NCBI GenBank assembly: GCA_037974965.1
Contig: JBBPFI010000007.1
Span: 682,001 to 746,000, forward strand
Length of the DNA: 64,000 bases
Origin: Dacryopinax spathularia
Lineage: Eukaryota > Basidiomycota > Dacrymycetes > Dacrymycetales > Dacrymycetaceae
Reading direction: 5' to 3'
Below the pieces are notes generated by a model, which was not told the DNA's origin, made no database searches, and saw only the letters and a list, made by a program, of their open reading frames with translations. A program made the position numbers and the translations under genes. Shown here in pieces: positions 1 to 13,388 of this stretch. The number at the start of each line of letters is the position of its first letter. The stretch's first letter is position 1.

Positions 1-1808
1 GAACGGCGTATCCCCTGCCGCTCCTAAAAGCTCGGATAAGGCAGGCTACTTGTCCAATGCAAAATTCTCCGATTTCTATGAACGTGGACTTCTGAGCAAG
101 GGACTCTTTGAGCGCATACCATTCGAGCACTGTACGGAGGTTCAGGAGAAGACGCTGTTGCCTCTGCTGCAGGGAAAAGATGTTTTGTGAGTGCTGCATA
201 TAGTGTACGCGGACTGTGCTGATGCAATCCTCCAGCGGTCAAGCCAAGACCGGAACCGGCAAGACAATTGCTTTCCTTGTTCCTTCGATCGAGCGACTAG
301 CACGACAACCTCTGCCTCGTCCCCAGAACATATCTATCCTGGTGATAGCGCCTACTCGGGAGCTATGTCTCCAGATTGAGGAAGAAGCGAAACTCCTGTG
401 CAAGGGAGCTCCTTATGGCGTGCAGTCTGTTATTGGAGGTGTGAACATCAAGGTGCAGAGGGCCAATCTCCTGACGAAAAGGAGCGATATCCTCATTGGG
501 GTGCGCATATATGTGGTCTTGATGTAGCGTGTGTTGCGCTTACACTGAAAACAGACACCCGGTCGCTTGGTGGACCACATCGAAAACTCCAACCTCGGCC
601 CGCGACTCAAAACTGTCCAGACGTTCATCATGGACGAGGCAGACCGGCTATTAGACGAAGGCTTCCGAAAGAGTCTCTTGCAAATCGCCAACGCTGTGAC
701 TCCTTCAGCCCAGCGACAAACCGTGCTTTTTTCCGCGACAGTCGACAAGAAGATACGAGAAATCGCCGATATAGTAATGAAGAAAGATCATGAGTTCATC
801 AGCACCATCGGCGAATCGGACGAAGCGACACACAAGCATGTTTCCCAGGACTACATTGTGGCACCACTTGCGAGGATCGACTCGATAGTCCTCACCTTAC
901 TTCGACAAGCCTTCCAGGCCCCTTTCGCCAAGATTATCATCTTTTATTGTACCGCCCGCGCGGCGGGGATCGCCTATGATCTGTTCAGAGCTATACCGGA
1001 CTTGCGAAACATCCCTATGTTCGAGATACACAGCCGATTAAGCCAGAACGCGCGAACCAAGCAGGCTGATGGATTCCGCGCTGCCATGCAAGGCGTGCTG
1101 TTCTCGTCTGATGTGACTGCCAGAGGCATGGACTTCCCGGGCATCACCGCCGTGTATCAGGTTGGTATCCCATCCTCACCAGAGCAATGTGCGCGATCTC
1201 GCTTTCTCCTCTTACGCAATCAACCTAATAGGATGTATACAGACGTCCACAGGCTTGGCAGGACGGCTCGTGCGGGCGCAGAGGGCTATGGCTTGCTCAT
1301 CCTAGCTGACTTCGAGTCAAGCGCGTTTCTGAACAAGAAAGAAATCCGCGAACTGCCGTTAAAACCTCACGCCGATTCGCAGAGGCTCATCGACGGTCCT
1401 GAGGCCCTTTCCGCCCAGGATACCGTCGCGAGAACATACGATGCCATGGACCCAGTCGCCAAAGCGCAAGCCTATCAGGTGTGTATTCCTGAATGATAGC
1501 CAGCTTGTATGGTGCTGATCGTTGCTCAGGCGTTTATGGGCTACTACAACGGTTACGTGAAGCAATTCCGCTGGACGAAGGACGAGCTCGTTCGACGAGC
1601 AAACGATTACGCCCTAAATATCTTGAGGTACAGAAACCCGGATGGCAGCAACAACCCTCCACCTCTCTTACCGAAGACCGTCGGCCTGATGTCTCTGAAA
1701 GGCGTACCAGGCCTGAACATCGTGAGACCTCAGCCGATGGAAGGGACCGCGCGGAATGGGAGGCCTGCCGGACAGCCTGCCCTGAAGAGACAGAGACAGA
1801 TCGTGTAG
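1..1808 (+). CDS. MSS116: DEAD-box ATP-dependent RNA helicase, Mss116-like (5' partial)
   Basis: ATP-dependent RNA helicase, probably mitochondrial by similarity to the Mss116 group; the targeting sequence would lie outside the window. The exons I deduce are 1-186, 236-500, 555-1188, 1243-1478 and 1530-1808, giving 532 residues in frame. Motifs occur in order: Q-motif region, motif I AKTGTGKT, Ia PTREL, Ib TPGRL, II DEAD, III SAT, V TARGMDFP and VI HRLGRTARAG. The start codon is missing to the left. The third intron (1189-1242, 54 nt) is a multiple of three and has no stop; splicing it restores the family sequence QYVHRLGRTARAG, which is why I accept it. A basic C-terminal tail of about 90 residues follows the helicase core, as in Mss116-type proteins. 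The family is certain; the exact ortholog is likely but not proven. Confidence 0.88.
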
Positions 1809-2138
1809 AGGCTTTTCTTCGAGACACGACCGTCGCCTAGCAAAGTTAGATTGCGGGTACCACCATAATACTAGACATTTATGCATCTTCTACAGCTGCG
1901 TCCTGAGGACAGAAGTGCAGGGCGGTTCAGGCATTTCCGGATATACTTTCGGTTCCGATTTCTATGAGGGCGCGATCGTTGATCGGGCGCATCGCCGTGT
2001 TTACTGAGTGGACCACTGATCATTCAATGGCCCTCGGCGTTTCACGACAACCTTGCATTTCTCCACCCTCCTTAGCATCGGGCAGGCAGCTCCATCGCTT
2101 TGACTTACCGGCTTGCTGGCAGCTCCTGTGAGCTCAAG
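1809..2138. other. intergenic, helicase 3' end to CWH43 5' end
   Basis: This 330 nt spacer lies between two genes on the same strand. I see no convincing coding sequence, TATA box or repeat. It should hold the helicase 3'UTR and the CWH43 promoter. Confidence 0.6.
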
Positions 2139-5100
2139 ATGCCGCAGAGTGTGTCCTTTCCTGGGACCTGGGTGGTCTACGCGCATACAGTGTGCGCCGC
2201 GTCCGCCTTCCTGTCAGCTCTCGCCATTGGCCTCTACCTGCACTACTACAAAATTGTCAAGAATGGAGTGGGTGAGTGCTGGAGGAATCAGAAACTGGAA
2301 GGATGCTCATGGGAGACGTGGAAAGCTGGGTGGCCGGATGAGTGGTGGCCTTCTGTTGTGCGTCTGTTTAGTTCACGTCTGGCTAGCGACGCGTAGTAAT
2401 TGTGCTGTAGAGCGCAACGTCAGTATCTTTTTCCGTATGCAATGCATCCCGTGTTCACCCTTCTCGCAAGCATTGGAGACTGGTATCCCGAGAGTGCGCC
2501 AAATCAACTCGCGACAATGAGCCCTCCTAACGTGCAGTACTGCAGGAAGCATATTCCAAATCCTCATTGCTTTGACTGCCAGTAAGAACATGCTCGCTTG
2601 CAGATCGGGAATAGTGTTCTGAGGGCCTGCAGCGCCTCGATTTTGCATGCTCTTCTGCTGGTGGCTCGTCGCTCGCGTGCAGAGCCGAGGACTGGCCAAT
2701 GTCGTCGGCGTCATTGGTGTGATCCGCACCGTTTCTTGGTGAGTAGGGAACTCCCCTGCCGAGCATACAACGTCCTAACGCGTCTGTAGCGGCGGTTGGG
2801 TCTATATCTCCTCGACTGATGATCATGACACACACGACATCCTCATGATCACCTATGTTGTGCTAACACTACCGTGGATGCTCGGGTGTATCGCATGTTC
2901 ACCACCCGGGAGGTCCGCGTCGGGGAGGCGAAGGTACTTGCAAGCGGTCAGGCTTCTGCGGTGTAAGCTGATGTAATTGCCTTGCAGAAAACTTGTCGCC
3001 TCTTCCTTCTTCGGCATGCTCGTACCAATGGTGTACTTCTTCATCCGACACAAAGGTTGGTGTATGCACCTCTCTGGAATACTGTGACTGAAGCGACGAT
3101 GGAAGTACACCATGTGCCGGGGGCATACACATACTACAGCTTCTTCGAATGGTATCTGATCTTTGCGGACGTGGCGTTCGACGCCATCAATGTGCTGGAC
3201 TTCCAGGATATTGAGGTATGCTGCTTTCCACATGAGGATGGGAGGATGCTCAATCTCTACTTCTAGATCAACATTTCGCAAGGAGGCTCCGCCAAGGCGA
3301 TCAAAGACGGGTATGCTATCATCGCTCATATGCCATCTAGCTGAGCTCGTGTAGCTAGAGGCAAAGAGTATAATCATATCTAACGTTGACTTCAGTGATG
3401 TTGTTGTCGAAGAGGTTGTCGAAACAGTCGTCCAAGAGAGTGTCACCGTGGAGACCAAAGTGATCTCCGCCGTATCGGCTGATGAAGTCTCTCAGCTGCT
3501 GGAGCCGCAGCCCACGCCGTTCCGCGCTGTCCTGAGCTTCATGAGCGATGTATATCTTGGTGAGCCTTGGTGCCGGGTCTGGTCTTCGTTCCTCTTGGTT
3601 GACACCGCCCAGCTTATGTATTCTGGTCGATCTTTACCTCCCTTGCACTGCAGCTGTTCTACTGGTCTGTCTGGGCTCTGGAAATCTCAGGCTCCGAAGT
3701 TGCCCTCCTCTCCACCTCGGCGCCAATCTTGCTCACCATTCCTCCCATCCGGCAGTTTGCGTCTGCACAACCTGGTCAAGGACTGTTACTCGCGCTGGGA
3801 TGTCTGGCTGGTCTGGGTGCATGGCAGTTTGACAACGTCCTTCATCGATTATTTGCTGTGGCAGCCGCGAACATCATCCAGACGGTTGCTGCAGCTGCTC
3901 ATTGGTCTACCTCGGTACATGATGGTACCAACGGTCTTCGTGAGCAGTTCTTCTGACGGGGTTTGACGGTCGTTGATGTTGAGGGACTCAGACCTCGGCC
4001 TTGGCATTATCCTATCCGTCGTTGCGAAGATGGCCAATCATGCCAACCTGCCCACTTGGCCCATTGTTGACAAAGATCAGGGTGGTCTCCACGAGATTGC
4101 AACAGCCCTTGCAGCACTGGCAGTTATGGAAAGGGTGTTCAGACCCATACGATTGACGAACAGGATCCGTACAGAAGCGAAGCCATTCTCGCTTGCTTCT
4201 CTAGCAGCCTGCGGTGGCATGGGCGCTCTTATATTTGGTAAGCTTCGCAGGCATGGTCCCTCCTGTACTTACAGTTCTTAGCCATACACTCCCTCCTGTC
4301 CGACGTGGGGATCTTAGTTGCCTGGTCGTGGACAGGCTATCCGCTCAAAGGACCCACCGTCATACCCCATGGCGTGTTTGTGGTGGTAGCCATGGCAATC
4401 GGATTGTATCTCAGTACAACTCGACTGGGTTCCGTCTTACCACGCAGTCCGCTTTGGCTTGTTTGCGGATCTCTTGCTTGCTATAGCCTGTATCAATACC
4501 GCGACTGGGCTGGATTCGCCGGAGGCCTAGGATTGGCCGTGTTCCTCATGTCGCTTCTTCCGGGTTTCCTTGACTTCGCTTCTGCGTATCCACCGGGATT
4601 GACATGGTTCTTGGTATGGACGGTAAACAATCTGCTGGATCTCGCGCACGTCTGGGTGGTCGCTTATGCGTTCGTCCCGGGTGGGGTTTATCTGCGGGAA
4701 AGAACTGATTTGTACGCTGCCGTCTTCATTTTCTTTTCTCCTTTCTGACGCTCGGTAGGGTTCTTATCTGGATGATGTCTCTCCTGGTTGGCGGCGGCAT
4801 TGTTTTGGGATTCACGCAACCTCGAACGTATGGTCTCAAGACGTGGTCGTTCCGCTTGGCGCCATATGCCTTAGTTGCGTTCACTCTCCTGTCGCTCCTT
4901 GCTACGGTTGCTAGAGTTCCTACACAACCTCCAAGGCCGCATCGGGCTGGTGAAAGAATCATAACTGCCGGTATCTGGACTGTGCATTTCGGGATTGATC
5001 TCGAAGGAAGAGATAGCCAAGCTCGCATGAGGGATCTGGTGGGTGTTTACATGTCTCGGGCTCATGTTCGGTGTTCTGAGCTCAATCACCAGATCGGAGG

Positions 5101-6424
5101 TCTGGAGCTTGATGTGGTGGGACTACTTGAGACGGATCTCTACGTGAGCGTTTTCTGCTCAGTTCTTTTCCTAGCGACCACTGACCTAGCATGCCTTTCA
5201 GAGGGTGACGTATGGGAATCGCGATCTGTGAGTGACTAAGCATATTCTCCCATCAGTAGCTGATACCGTTCCAGCACTCAGCTGCTTGTGGATGAATTGG
5301 GTTACGTGAGTTCGCCATGCCTGGAGACTATCAAGCGTTCTGATGTGACAGTATGTCGATCCGGGTCCCGGACCACAACAACACACGTGGGGTGCTGTGC
5401 TCCTTTCAAAGGTATGAAACAATCCACCGCCTCTTACGGGAAACTGAGCCAGGCGGACTGTAGTACCCAATTCTGAACTCAACCCATCATTTACTACCTT
5501 CTCCGGTGAGGTTATTTGTATCTGCATTGTCTCGTCCTCTGATTGGTTCAGCACGGGGAATTGGCTCCCGCTATAACCGCGACCTTGGACGTGTACGGCA
5601 CAAACGTTCACGTCGTAGTGTCGCATAACGGGCAAGGTTGGCATCGAGATGGAATTGGGAGTTGGGTTGATGCTGAAATTTTGACTAGAGGAGGATGCCC
5701 TTGACCGCCAGCTACAATCCACAGAGCTGGGAAGGCTGATGGCCAGCTGGTATCCTGAGCCCGTAAGACAGCTGATGTACCAACTTACACACGCTAACTC
5801 TGGATGAGGCCATCTTCCTGGGTTACGTGGTCACGAAGCCAAAGTCTGAGAAACGTGAGGCTCTCATCTATCCTCTATCACTCGCCTGTATCGCTGACAT
5901 GTGACGTACAGCGGCCCCGTATCGCTATCTTGTCGAAGACGGGCTAATGCACGATATCGATGAGGACGACTGGGATAGAGTAAGAACCTCCTGCTCCCAC
6001 AAAACGCTCGTCTGACAAAACAACTTAGTGGTGCGAGTATATCCTTTACCGAGGCCTGTATCGTATTGGGTAGGCCGAAGTTCTAGCTGGCCCGCACGGC
6101 GGGTAATAGTTTTGTGTAGGTATGCACGCGTATCGAGATCCACGATAACCGACACGGAGCTGCAAGTTAGCCGCTTTATTGTACCTCGCCATGGGGCGCA
6201 GGTCATCGACATTCCGCATGACGACCGATACATGCGGGTACCCAAGTCAGTGGTCGCAGAATCATGGAGGTTCCCGGACAAGTACGAGGGAACGGGCACT
6301 AATGGTCACTTCTGTGCGTGCATTTAATGTACTACTTGCACGGACGTTAACCTCATACCTCGTAGATCATGTTTTCCCCGAGGGGGCGCGATACTATGCA
6401 TTGCCAGAGGGCGCGTACGTGTAG
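2139..6424 (+). CDS. CWH43: Cwh43-type GPI-anchor lipid remodelling protein
   Basis: In yeast Cwh43 puts ceramide on GPI anchors in the ER/Golgi. The N-terminal half is a polytopic Frag1/DRAM/Sfk1-like membrane region; it starts [16 protein letters not shown] and the first splice gives [15 protein letters not shown]. The C-terminal half is an endonuclease/exonuclease/phosphatase-fold domain, recognisable from [50 protein letters not shown] and VVVSHNGQ. It ends with GTNGHF...[14 protein letters not shown]. The gene is split by at least ten short introns; I confirmed several junctions, but the second junction near 2355-2470 and a few others remain unresolved. Both halves are in one polypeptide, as in yeast. 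It converges on APL6 with only 66 nt between the stop codons. An in-frame upstream ATG at 2100 would add 13 residues; I prefer 2139 because the family begins close to the first membrane segment. Confidence 0.88.
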
Positions 6425-6490
6425 AGCATCGTACAATGTTGTACAGTTGTACACAAATCGAGCATGTTGTTGTAGAACTAAGCTGACCTA

Positions 6491-9400
6491 TCAGCTTGCA
6501 GATCCCCAACCTGCGGGATCTCGTTCGTCTGCCAGGATGCTCGGAGATCCCCACGTCATAGCTGCAGCACCCGTTGGTTTTGGCAACGGCCCCGTGAAAC
6601 CGACATCATGAGGAGGATCTTCCTCCTCCTCTCCTTCTTCTCCCTCCTCCTCCTCCTCTCCTTCTTCTTCCTCCTGTTCGTCGTCTTCCACGTCCTCACT
6701 ATCTTCATCGTAATCGTACTCTGGCCCGCCCCACGTGCCGATTTTCGCAGTCACAGGTTGTGAAGATCGTGAAACAGCCTGCGTCTGATTCTCCTGTTGT
6801 CGACTGAGGTAATCTTCCTCGTCTTCCTCTTCCTCTTCCTCTTCCTCTTCCTCTTCCTCGTCTTCCTCCTCCTCCTCTTCCGACGCGTAAAACTTGTCTA
6901 AGTCGTCGTATTTGTTCCGCCTATCTTGGAGAATCGACCCGGCGGGAGATCCGCCATCTGTCGGCGTCAAGATGATGGGCGTTGGTATCGCAGCCATAGA
7001 CCCAGATCCGAATCCGGTCATGCTCTTCACAGTCGCTTGAGCGTATTGAGCCATGGGACGATCCTCCTCGGTCTCTCGTAATGAGGGATCAGTCCCGTCC
7101 TCCGGCCATTCAGGCAAGACCCGATTGCCTTGCAGGGGCTTGTCAAGCAGGAGCGCCAAGCTGCCTAGGACAGCCTCGGCATGCCGATCTACCGTAATGG
7201 TGAGCTTTTGAGGATAGAGTGGATGTGTCGAAAACTCACTTTGCTCAAATGAGGTGTCAGGTGGCGGGACCTTACCATCGAACAAGACGAGGCGAACTTG
7301 CTCCCTTCTAAGCACGACGCCTCCCTGATCTATATTATCTGCTTCCTCGTCGAGGACGGCTTTACTGGCTGCTTTAGCATTGACGCCCTGCAAGAGTGCG
7401 CTCATCATCCGCGCCCGATCTCGTACGTCATAGCTGGCGTCATATCGTGCCAGAGTCAGGACGTATTGGCTCAGGAGGCACAGGCGATTATCGACAGGTG
7501 ATAGCACAACTAGCTTGGCAGCCAGCGTTACAAGTTGTAACTTGACAGACTCGGCCTAAGACATGATTGAGCACCATTGACACAAATGGTGCGAAGTGGG
7601 ATATACCTCAACGGCAAACGTCTGTGCACCCTGTCTGAGAACATCAGGTGCCCAGAGCGCAACACCGGGGGGAAAGTCCGCAATGTTTTTGGCAGCATCG
7701 CTGGTACCAGTCTCGTCCGCAGCATATTGACCAACCAGCCATATGATAGCAGCTCTCGCTTGAGCATGTTTGACTCTCGGCAATCGTCCGGCAAGCCGAG
7801 AGACCAGCTGCATGGTAGTTGTGGCTTCATTACTTGGCGAGGAAAGGATCAGGGACTTGAGCACGAGTACAGCAGCATTGACGGCGACGTCTAATTCGAG
7901 TTAGCAAGGAGCATCTGACCCTGGCACTCTGCATGGACTTACCATGCTGACTCCGGATGAGTGACATAAGCGCTTTCAGGCACTCCTCCCGAGCTATCGG
8001 GACGATGCGAGCACATCGGCCGATAGCGTGGATAGCTTCGTCCACAACGCTGTCGCACGTGTCACGAAGACAATCCTTGAACTCGCGCAGCAAAGTGCTC
8101 TGATTCTCCTCGCTGAGGAGGGAGACAAGCAGATGCAGTTTCCGACGCTTCACATGGCTTGAGTCTGTTGTGCGAATCAGGAAGCGGGGAATATGATCCC
8201 GTAGCAATTTCTGACATGAGGGTCAGCATAGGGTCGGAAGGGTTGCCAGCAGCCACGTACAGGATCATCTGCTGCTACAAGTAGCAAGTTTCGCAGTACT
8301 ACGGCGCCGATCTCCGGCGAGACGTACATTAAGCGCAGCATGGGTTTGACGACCTTGATTCGATACGACACCGGCGCGCAATAGTAGAATAGGCGGACCA
8401 CCGCCATAACCACCTGGAGCTCACATTAATAAAGGCATGCCTCCATGCAGGCAGTTGACATACGGCAGGATTGCGGCTCTGAAACAGAGGCTCCGCGCAG
8501 TCTAGGAGAAGGTCCAAGTCGGGATCAAGGCCGTTGTCCTTCTCGTCCAGGAAGTCCTGGGTCTCATTGACCTGGATAGTCCCATCAGCGCGGCGTTCTG
8601 GTTGAAGCTCAGGAAGTTACTGACCTGCGGCTTGTCAACGACCTCGGGAGGCCTGCTCAGCATCTTCCTCGCATATCTCGTCAATAGCTCCAGGAGGTTG
8701 ACCTGTCCCCATTCGTCCGCATCCACCATTAGCCGACACAGCCGTCGATAGTGTTGATGGAGAAGATCCAGTCTATCCGGGCAGATTGCATCGAACGCGA
8801 CGGCGACCGCTCCAATGGAGATTGGCGACTGCTCGCGGAGAAGCGAAGAGAGGATGGACATCAGCGCTGAATGCTGCGTCGGGTCGAGCCTAAAGACGGG
8901 ACGTTTAGTACCTGACGCTTGCGAAGACAGCGCCGCCCCAGGACGCACGCATAGCATTTCGGAATGGCGAGAGCAGCAGCTTTCCGGACATATGGATTGA
9001 GATCTGTTGCGCATTTCTTGATACCCAGCGATACGATATTCCCGATGACGGGCACTTTGATGCCAGACAGGACTCGGAGAGCCATGGCCCGAATGAGCGG
9101 GTTGCTGTCGCTGAGATCCTTCTGGAAGGTATTAATAGATAACAGGGCAAGGTCTGGCTCCTGATCCGCATAGCGAAGTAGGTAGATATAGACCAGCTTG
9201 CGTATCTCGAGATTGGACGAAGCGACATTCTTGACGACCTGTGCAAAGAACTCGGAGACGTTGCGCCCCTTGGAGATCATCTGGTGCACCTCGTCAGGAA
9301 TGTGCTCTGTACCGCATGAGATACCGACGAACCGCAATGAGTCTTTTCATAGCCTCTAGCTTCTCTCTATCCTGGCTGGAATCCAGCTGCTTCCTGATCT

Positions 9401-9542
9401 GTCGGACCTTGTCCTCCGCCGTGTCGAACAGTGCAGCATTGGGAGACTTGCCGAATGGCATGTCCCTCGTCCGTTCGGCGATCGTCTCTTGTATGCGCGC
9501 TGTGAGGCGAGCGGCATTCTCCTGCAAGTTAGAGAGCGCCAT
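6491..9542 (-). CDS. APL6: AP-3 adaptor complex beta subunit (beta3-adaptin)
   Basis: Large subunit of the AP-3 coat, which sorts cargo from Golgi/endosome to the vacuole. The N-terminal adaptin trunk is clear: MALSNLQENAARL at the start, then KLEAMKRLIAMISKGRNVSEFF across the first intron, then HEAT-type repeats with YIYLLRYADQEPDLALLSIN and NPLIRAMALRVLSGIKVP. The last exon encodes a hinge of almost pure Glu/Asp around 6610-6890, which is typical of beta3-adaptins (acidic, serine-containing hinge). There are about six short introns; the first (about 52 nt, near 9330) is well supported by family sequence. Estimated length is roughly 900 residues. No C-terminal appendage domain is evident. 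I chose the ATG at 9542; no other in-frame ATG is needed. Confidence 0.88.
6610..6890 (-). repeat. acidic low-complexity hinge in APL6
   Basis: On the plus strand this is a pyrimidine-rich run of TTCCTC/CTTCCT units, especially 6610-6700 and 6815-6885. On the coding strand it encodes two long Glu/Asp runs separated by about 30 mixed residues. The repeat is coding, not intergenic. Confidence 0.8.
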
Positions 9543-9897
9543 GACGGGCGTGGGCAAGGACCGAGGATGCGAGCAAGACTAAAGGTGGACGGCGTATGGA
9601 GGCTAGCTGTTGCTGGCCGGTTGTAGTCTGTCGTACAGCAGCCAACGACGCGCACTGCGCGTTCGGTAGTCTGGTCCCGGAGCATCATCTTCGCGCAAAG
9701 TAGGCGTTCATATGTTGCATGTAGACCTCCTGCCCAATGGGACAAACATCATGACATACAGAAATCCGATATCACATGAGAACAGATACTATCTTACATA
9801 TTTGGCCACAAGATAGCCTTCGTTGGATGGGACAACATGAGGGGAGAAAGTAGATCGTACAAACAAGAAGACCCTCGGAAACAAGGTACTAGGACAT
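9543..9897. other. intergenic, APL6 promoter and transcription factor 3' end
   Basis: 355 nt between two minus-strand genes. Nothing coding is supported; no clear promoter element was seen. Confidence 0.55.
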
Positions 9898-12800
9898 CTA
9901 GGAGAGGGTGCTGACAGCGGTCATGGACTGAGGCCCAAAGTTATCGTTCGTCTTTTCGGCGATTTGTACAGGCTGTGAACATTTTTCGGTCAGTGTGATT
10001 GCAATGATAGCAGGCAAAATCTGCTTACCATCCAGTCCGCGTTGAGTCGTAAGTTGGGTATCATGCTGTGTCCGTCGCTCTTGATCGGAGCGGTGGCGAG
10101 CAGCAGTTGCAGGTCAAATCCATCCTTGGAACCAGGTGCTTCAGGGTTCCCGGAAGCCTCGTCCAGGTGAGACAGCTTTTCTTGAGAGAAGCCAGCGAGC
10201 CGTCCGTGACGCCAGTCGGCATTGAGCAAGCTCATGTCGAGCTCCATAGCGTCAGGATGGGCGACAGAAGGCGTTGTGCCCAGGAAGAGCGAGGAGACGA
10301 TGTTGAGGATGGCCTTGCGGTTCTCGTGACCGGGAACGTTTTTGAGCGCATCTTCCATGGGGGTAAAGCTGAGAGGCTCAGTATCGTAGGCTGTAGCCTG
10401 GGCGGATGATGTAGGCGAAGTGAAGGGTATCGTCTCGTCGGGTTCGGTGAAATGGTGCTCTGCGATAAGCATGGGTGGATTGGGCGGACCAAAGGCGTGC
10501 AGGATAGGGCCAAACACCGCTTCCGACGTGAAGTTCATCAGAGGATGACCTACAACATGCATAAGACTCAACCCTCTGAACGACGGAAAGATGGCTCACC
10601 GCCGTGGGAATCCCTCCTTCCCCATCTCCATCTGAACTGGGGTATCATCCGCAAGGCCAGACATACATCTTCACGAGCGATGTACTCTGGCATGGGGCTT
10701 TCGGGTCGGGTCAAGAAATTGGTATTTGCTTTGGCGTATATGACCACCATGGCGGCGATTTGGATTGGTATAGGTGAGACGAAGAATGCGCAGTCGATAA
10801 ACTGGAGGAGGGCGCTGTGAATGACAAGAACGTTGTGGGCGGATATAAGGGCTTTGGAACCAATGTCAGTGGTATCTCAAACAATGGACAGGCTAACTGA
10901 CCGTCTCTCAGAGCGCGCATTCGTTGGTGTTCGTAGATATCTTCCGCGGTAAAGATGGCCCGCAGTAGCATGATGCGGGCGATCATGTACTTGAGCAACG
11001 TCAAGCCCTGTTCCTGGCTCAAGTTCGCAAGAAGGACCATCTTTTGCTGATCGCCCCAGTTTTCCGTATCCTTCGTATAGAAATGATACTCTGGCGGGAG
11101 CGCATCGCGCATCTTCACGAGCTGGGTATTGATATCCATCGCATACTTGATCAAGTCCTCGCCCGCGATCTTGCCCGGTCGGTACAGGGTGTCGCAGATC
11201 TGAGCCTGGATGTGCGTGATCTCGAGGGCGATGTCGAAGTTGCCCTCGTGCTCGGGCTTGCGCGTGTTGAAGTCGTTCTCGCCGATCCCGATGGGGCGGC
11301 CGAGGAGGACGGAGGTGCCGCGGTCCTGGACGAGGACGATCCACCAGAGTCGACGGCGGTCTTCGATCTCGTCCGGGTCGAAGGTGTCGCCTGAGTCGAC
11401 GGGGTCGTGGTGCAAGCCGAGCTCGATTGCGAGGCGGACGAGGTTGCCGACGAGCCTCCAGAGAGTGCGGCCATGTCGCTACCGGCCATGATTAGTCTCA
11501 CCATCAGACAGCTGATGCGGCTCACCCACCTCGGTATACAGATACCACTGCATGAGAATCAAAGCCTGCAGCGAGGAGATCGTGACCCTCAATTCTCCCT
11601 TGATCTGCACGGCCCGCTTAAAGAAATGCGCCGGCACCGGAAAATGCTTCATATCCGATCTCTTCGCCTCCTGTCGATCCGAGGCGATATCCGCCATCCT
11701 GCTCAGTGCCAAGATCAAGTACAACGAGCACAAGAATCCCGGGTCGTCTTCCCTCCCTTGGTCTTTCTTCCGCTTTTTCCGCCGGGTGGTGGGGGGCTTC
11801 TCTTCCGGTTGGGGCTTCTTACTGTCGTCCTGCAGGGTGCCGAACGCGTTCCACCGATCCACCAAGTCGTACTCCTCCCTCAGCTTATTGTCGAACCAAG
11901 CCCGAGAGGAGAAAAGCGGCCGCAAGTGGTTCAGCCGCTGGAAATAAACGTCCACGAGCCGCGCAACTTCCGTCCGGTTCTTAGGCAGGTAAACCCGGTG
12001 CTTGTCTTTGTCTGTTGGAGCTCGGCTCGGGTGGTCGTTTCGCAGCATAGGCCGGCTGAGCCATTGATTCTCGACGATGTCCCCCATGAGTGCTGGGTCG
12101 TCCGTGGGCACTTCGGGGCCTTCGTAGGGCGTTCTGCCGCGGTCGGGGAGGTCGGGCGAGTCTTCGTCGCTCATCATGCGTGCGTAGTGCGGGATGAGGA
12201 ACGATGATTCGCGGAGGATCCCTGCAGCGCACGATTAGCCATGATGACAATAGGAAAAACAAGGGCGAACTGACGATCAACGCGGAGGGAACGAGCAGCC
12301 GCTGCGCTGCTGGACAAATCGTTCCCTCGCGGGTCTTGTCCCCTAAGATCATCCCCCGGGTTCCCATGTGCAATATCGACCGGCAAGTCCGCAAATTCGA
12401 ACGTCGGCGCCAGTCTCGTTCCCGCAAACTCCGTCTTGCTCGAGAACGGATATGGCGGAGGGGCGAAGTTTGCCGGGAGGGGCGGTGGCATCCCCGGCGG
12501 GCAGGAGGGGGCATACGTCTCTTCTGATTCGTTTGGCGAGAGCGCTTCTGCCTGCTGTTGTCCTTGCTGCCCTACTTGTTGTTGAGTATGAGAGCGAGGC
12601 AAGTCCCGTATAGGCCGGCTCCGGGGGGAAGGGTTCATCCCCCTCAACAGCTGCGCATTCTTCCGGAGCACATCGGCGTCTTCCTCCGATATGGGTATCT
12701 TGTCCTCCTCTATGAACTGGTCCAGCCGCGTAAGGTCAAAGTACGGATCGCGATGCTTCAGCAGCAAGACGCAGCAGTTGAGCTGGGCTTGGAGGAGCTC

Positions 12801-13388
12801 CTCGTGTCCGCGCAGCTTGAGCGTCTTGTTCTGTCGGTCTTCTTGCTGGCAGTCGACGTTCGCGTCGGCGCAGTTCTTGCAGCGCGGGCTGTTGTTGTCG
12901 CACTACAGGAAAGGAAAGGGAAAGTGAGACATTGCGGAACAAAAAAAGTCAAACGGAGGAGGCGGGGCTGGGCGGGAGTTGCCGAAGGAGAAGGAGAGAC
13001 AAGACAAGCGCTCGTGATTAGCGAAAATGAACGGAAGCATTGCTTGCCCGAGAAGAAAGAGAGGAAGGATGAGTGAGTGAGGTGAGCGCAGACATACCTT
13101 GATCTTCTTGCTCCTGCACCGGGCGCAGCTCTCGTACGTCCGTTTCAAGCGCCGAGGCTCGGGACGCTCCTCCTCCGGCCTGAGCGTGCGCTTCCGCTTG
13201 TTGCTCCCCGGCTTGGGAGGCGACGAGCCATTGTTGATGAGCGTTGACTGGCCGTCTGGCGATTGCGGGCCCGGGTGGGAAGAGATCGGGATGAAGTTGA
13301 ACCCGGCTGCGGTGTTAGTGGACTCGAAAGGCGAAGTGACGAGCGGGGTGAGCCGGCTTATCCCTCCCGTCGGGGCGGAGGAGGACAT
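9898..13388 (-). CDS. Zn2Cys6 fungal-specific transcription factor
   Basis: Nuclear DNA-binding regulator; target genes are unknown. The binuclear cluster is split by an intron between CARCRSKKIK and CDNNSPRCKNC, followed by ADANVDC, so the six cysteines are complete after splicing. A basic stretch lies just before the cluster. Residues after it form a linker (QNKTLKLRGHEELLQAQL), then a long fungal_trans-type middle region containing RRLWWIVLVQDRGTSVLLGRP and ENDFNTRKP, a hallmark of this family. The last intron is 9973-10028; the final exon codes for PVQIAEKTNDNFGPQSMTAV and stops at 9898. Total length is roughly 1,000 residues over about eight exons. I cannot assign an ortholog. The start at 13388 is the first ATG upstream of the cluster in an open frame. 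Confidence 0.85.
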
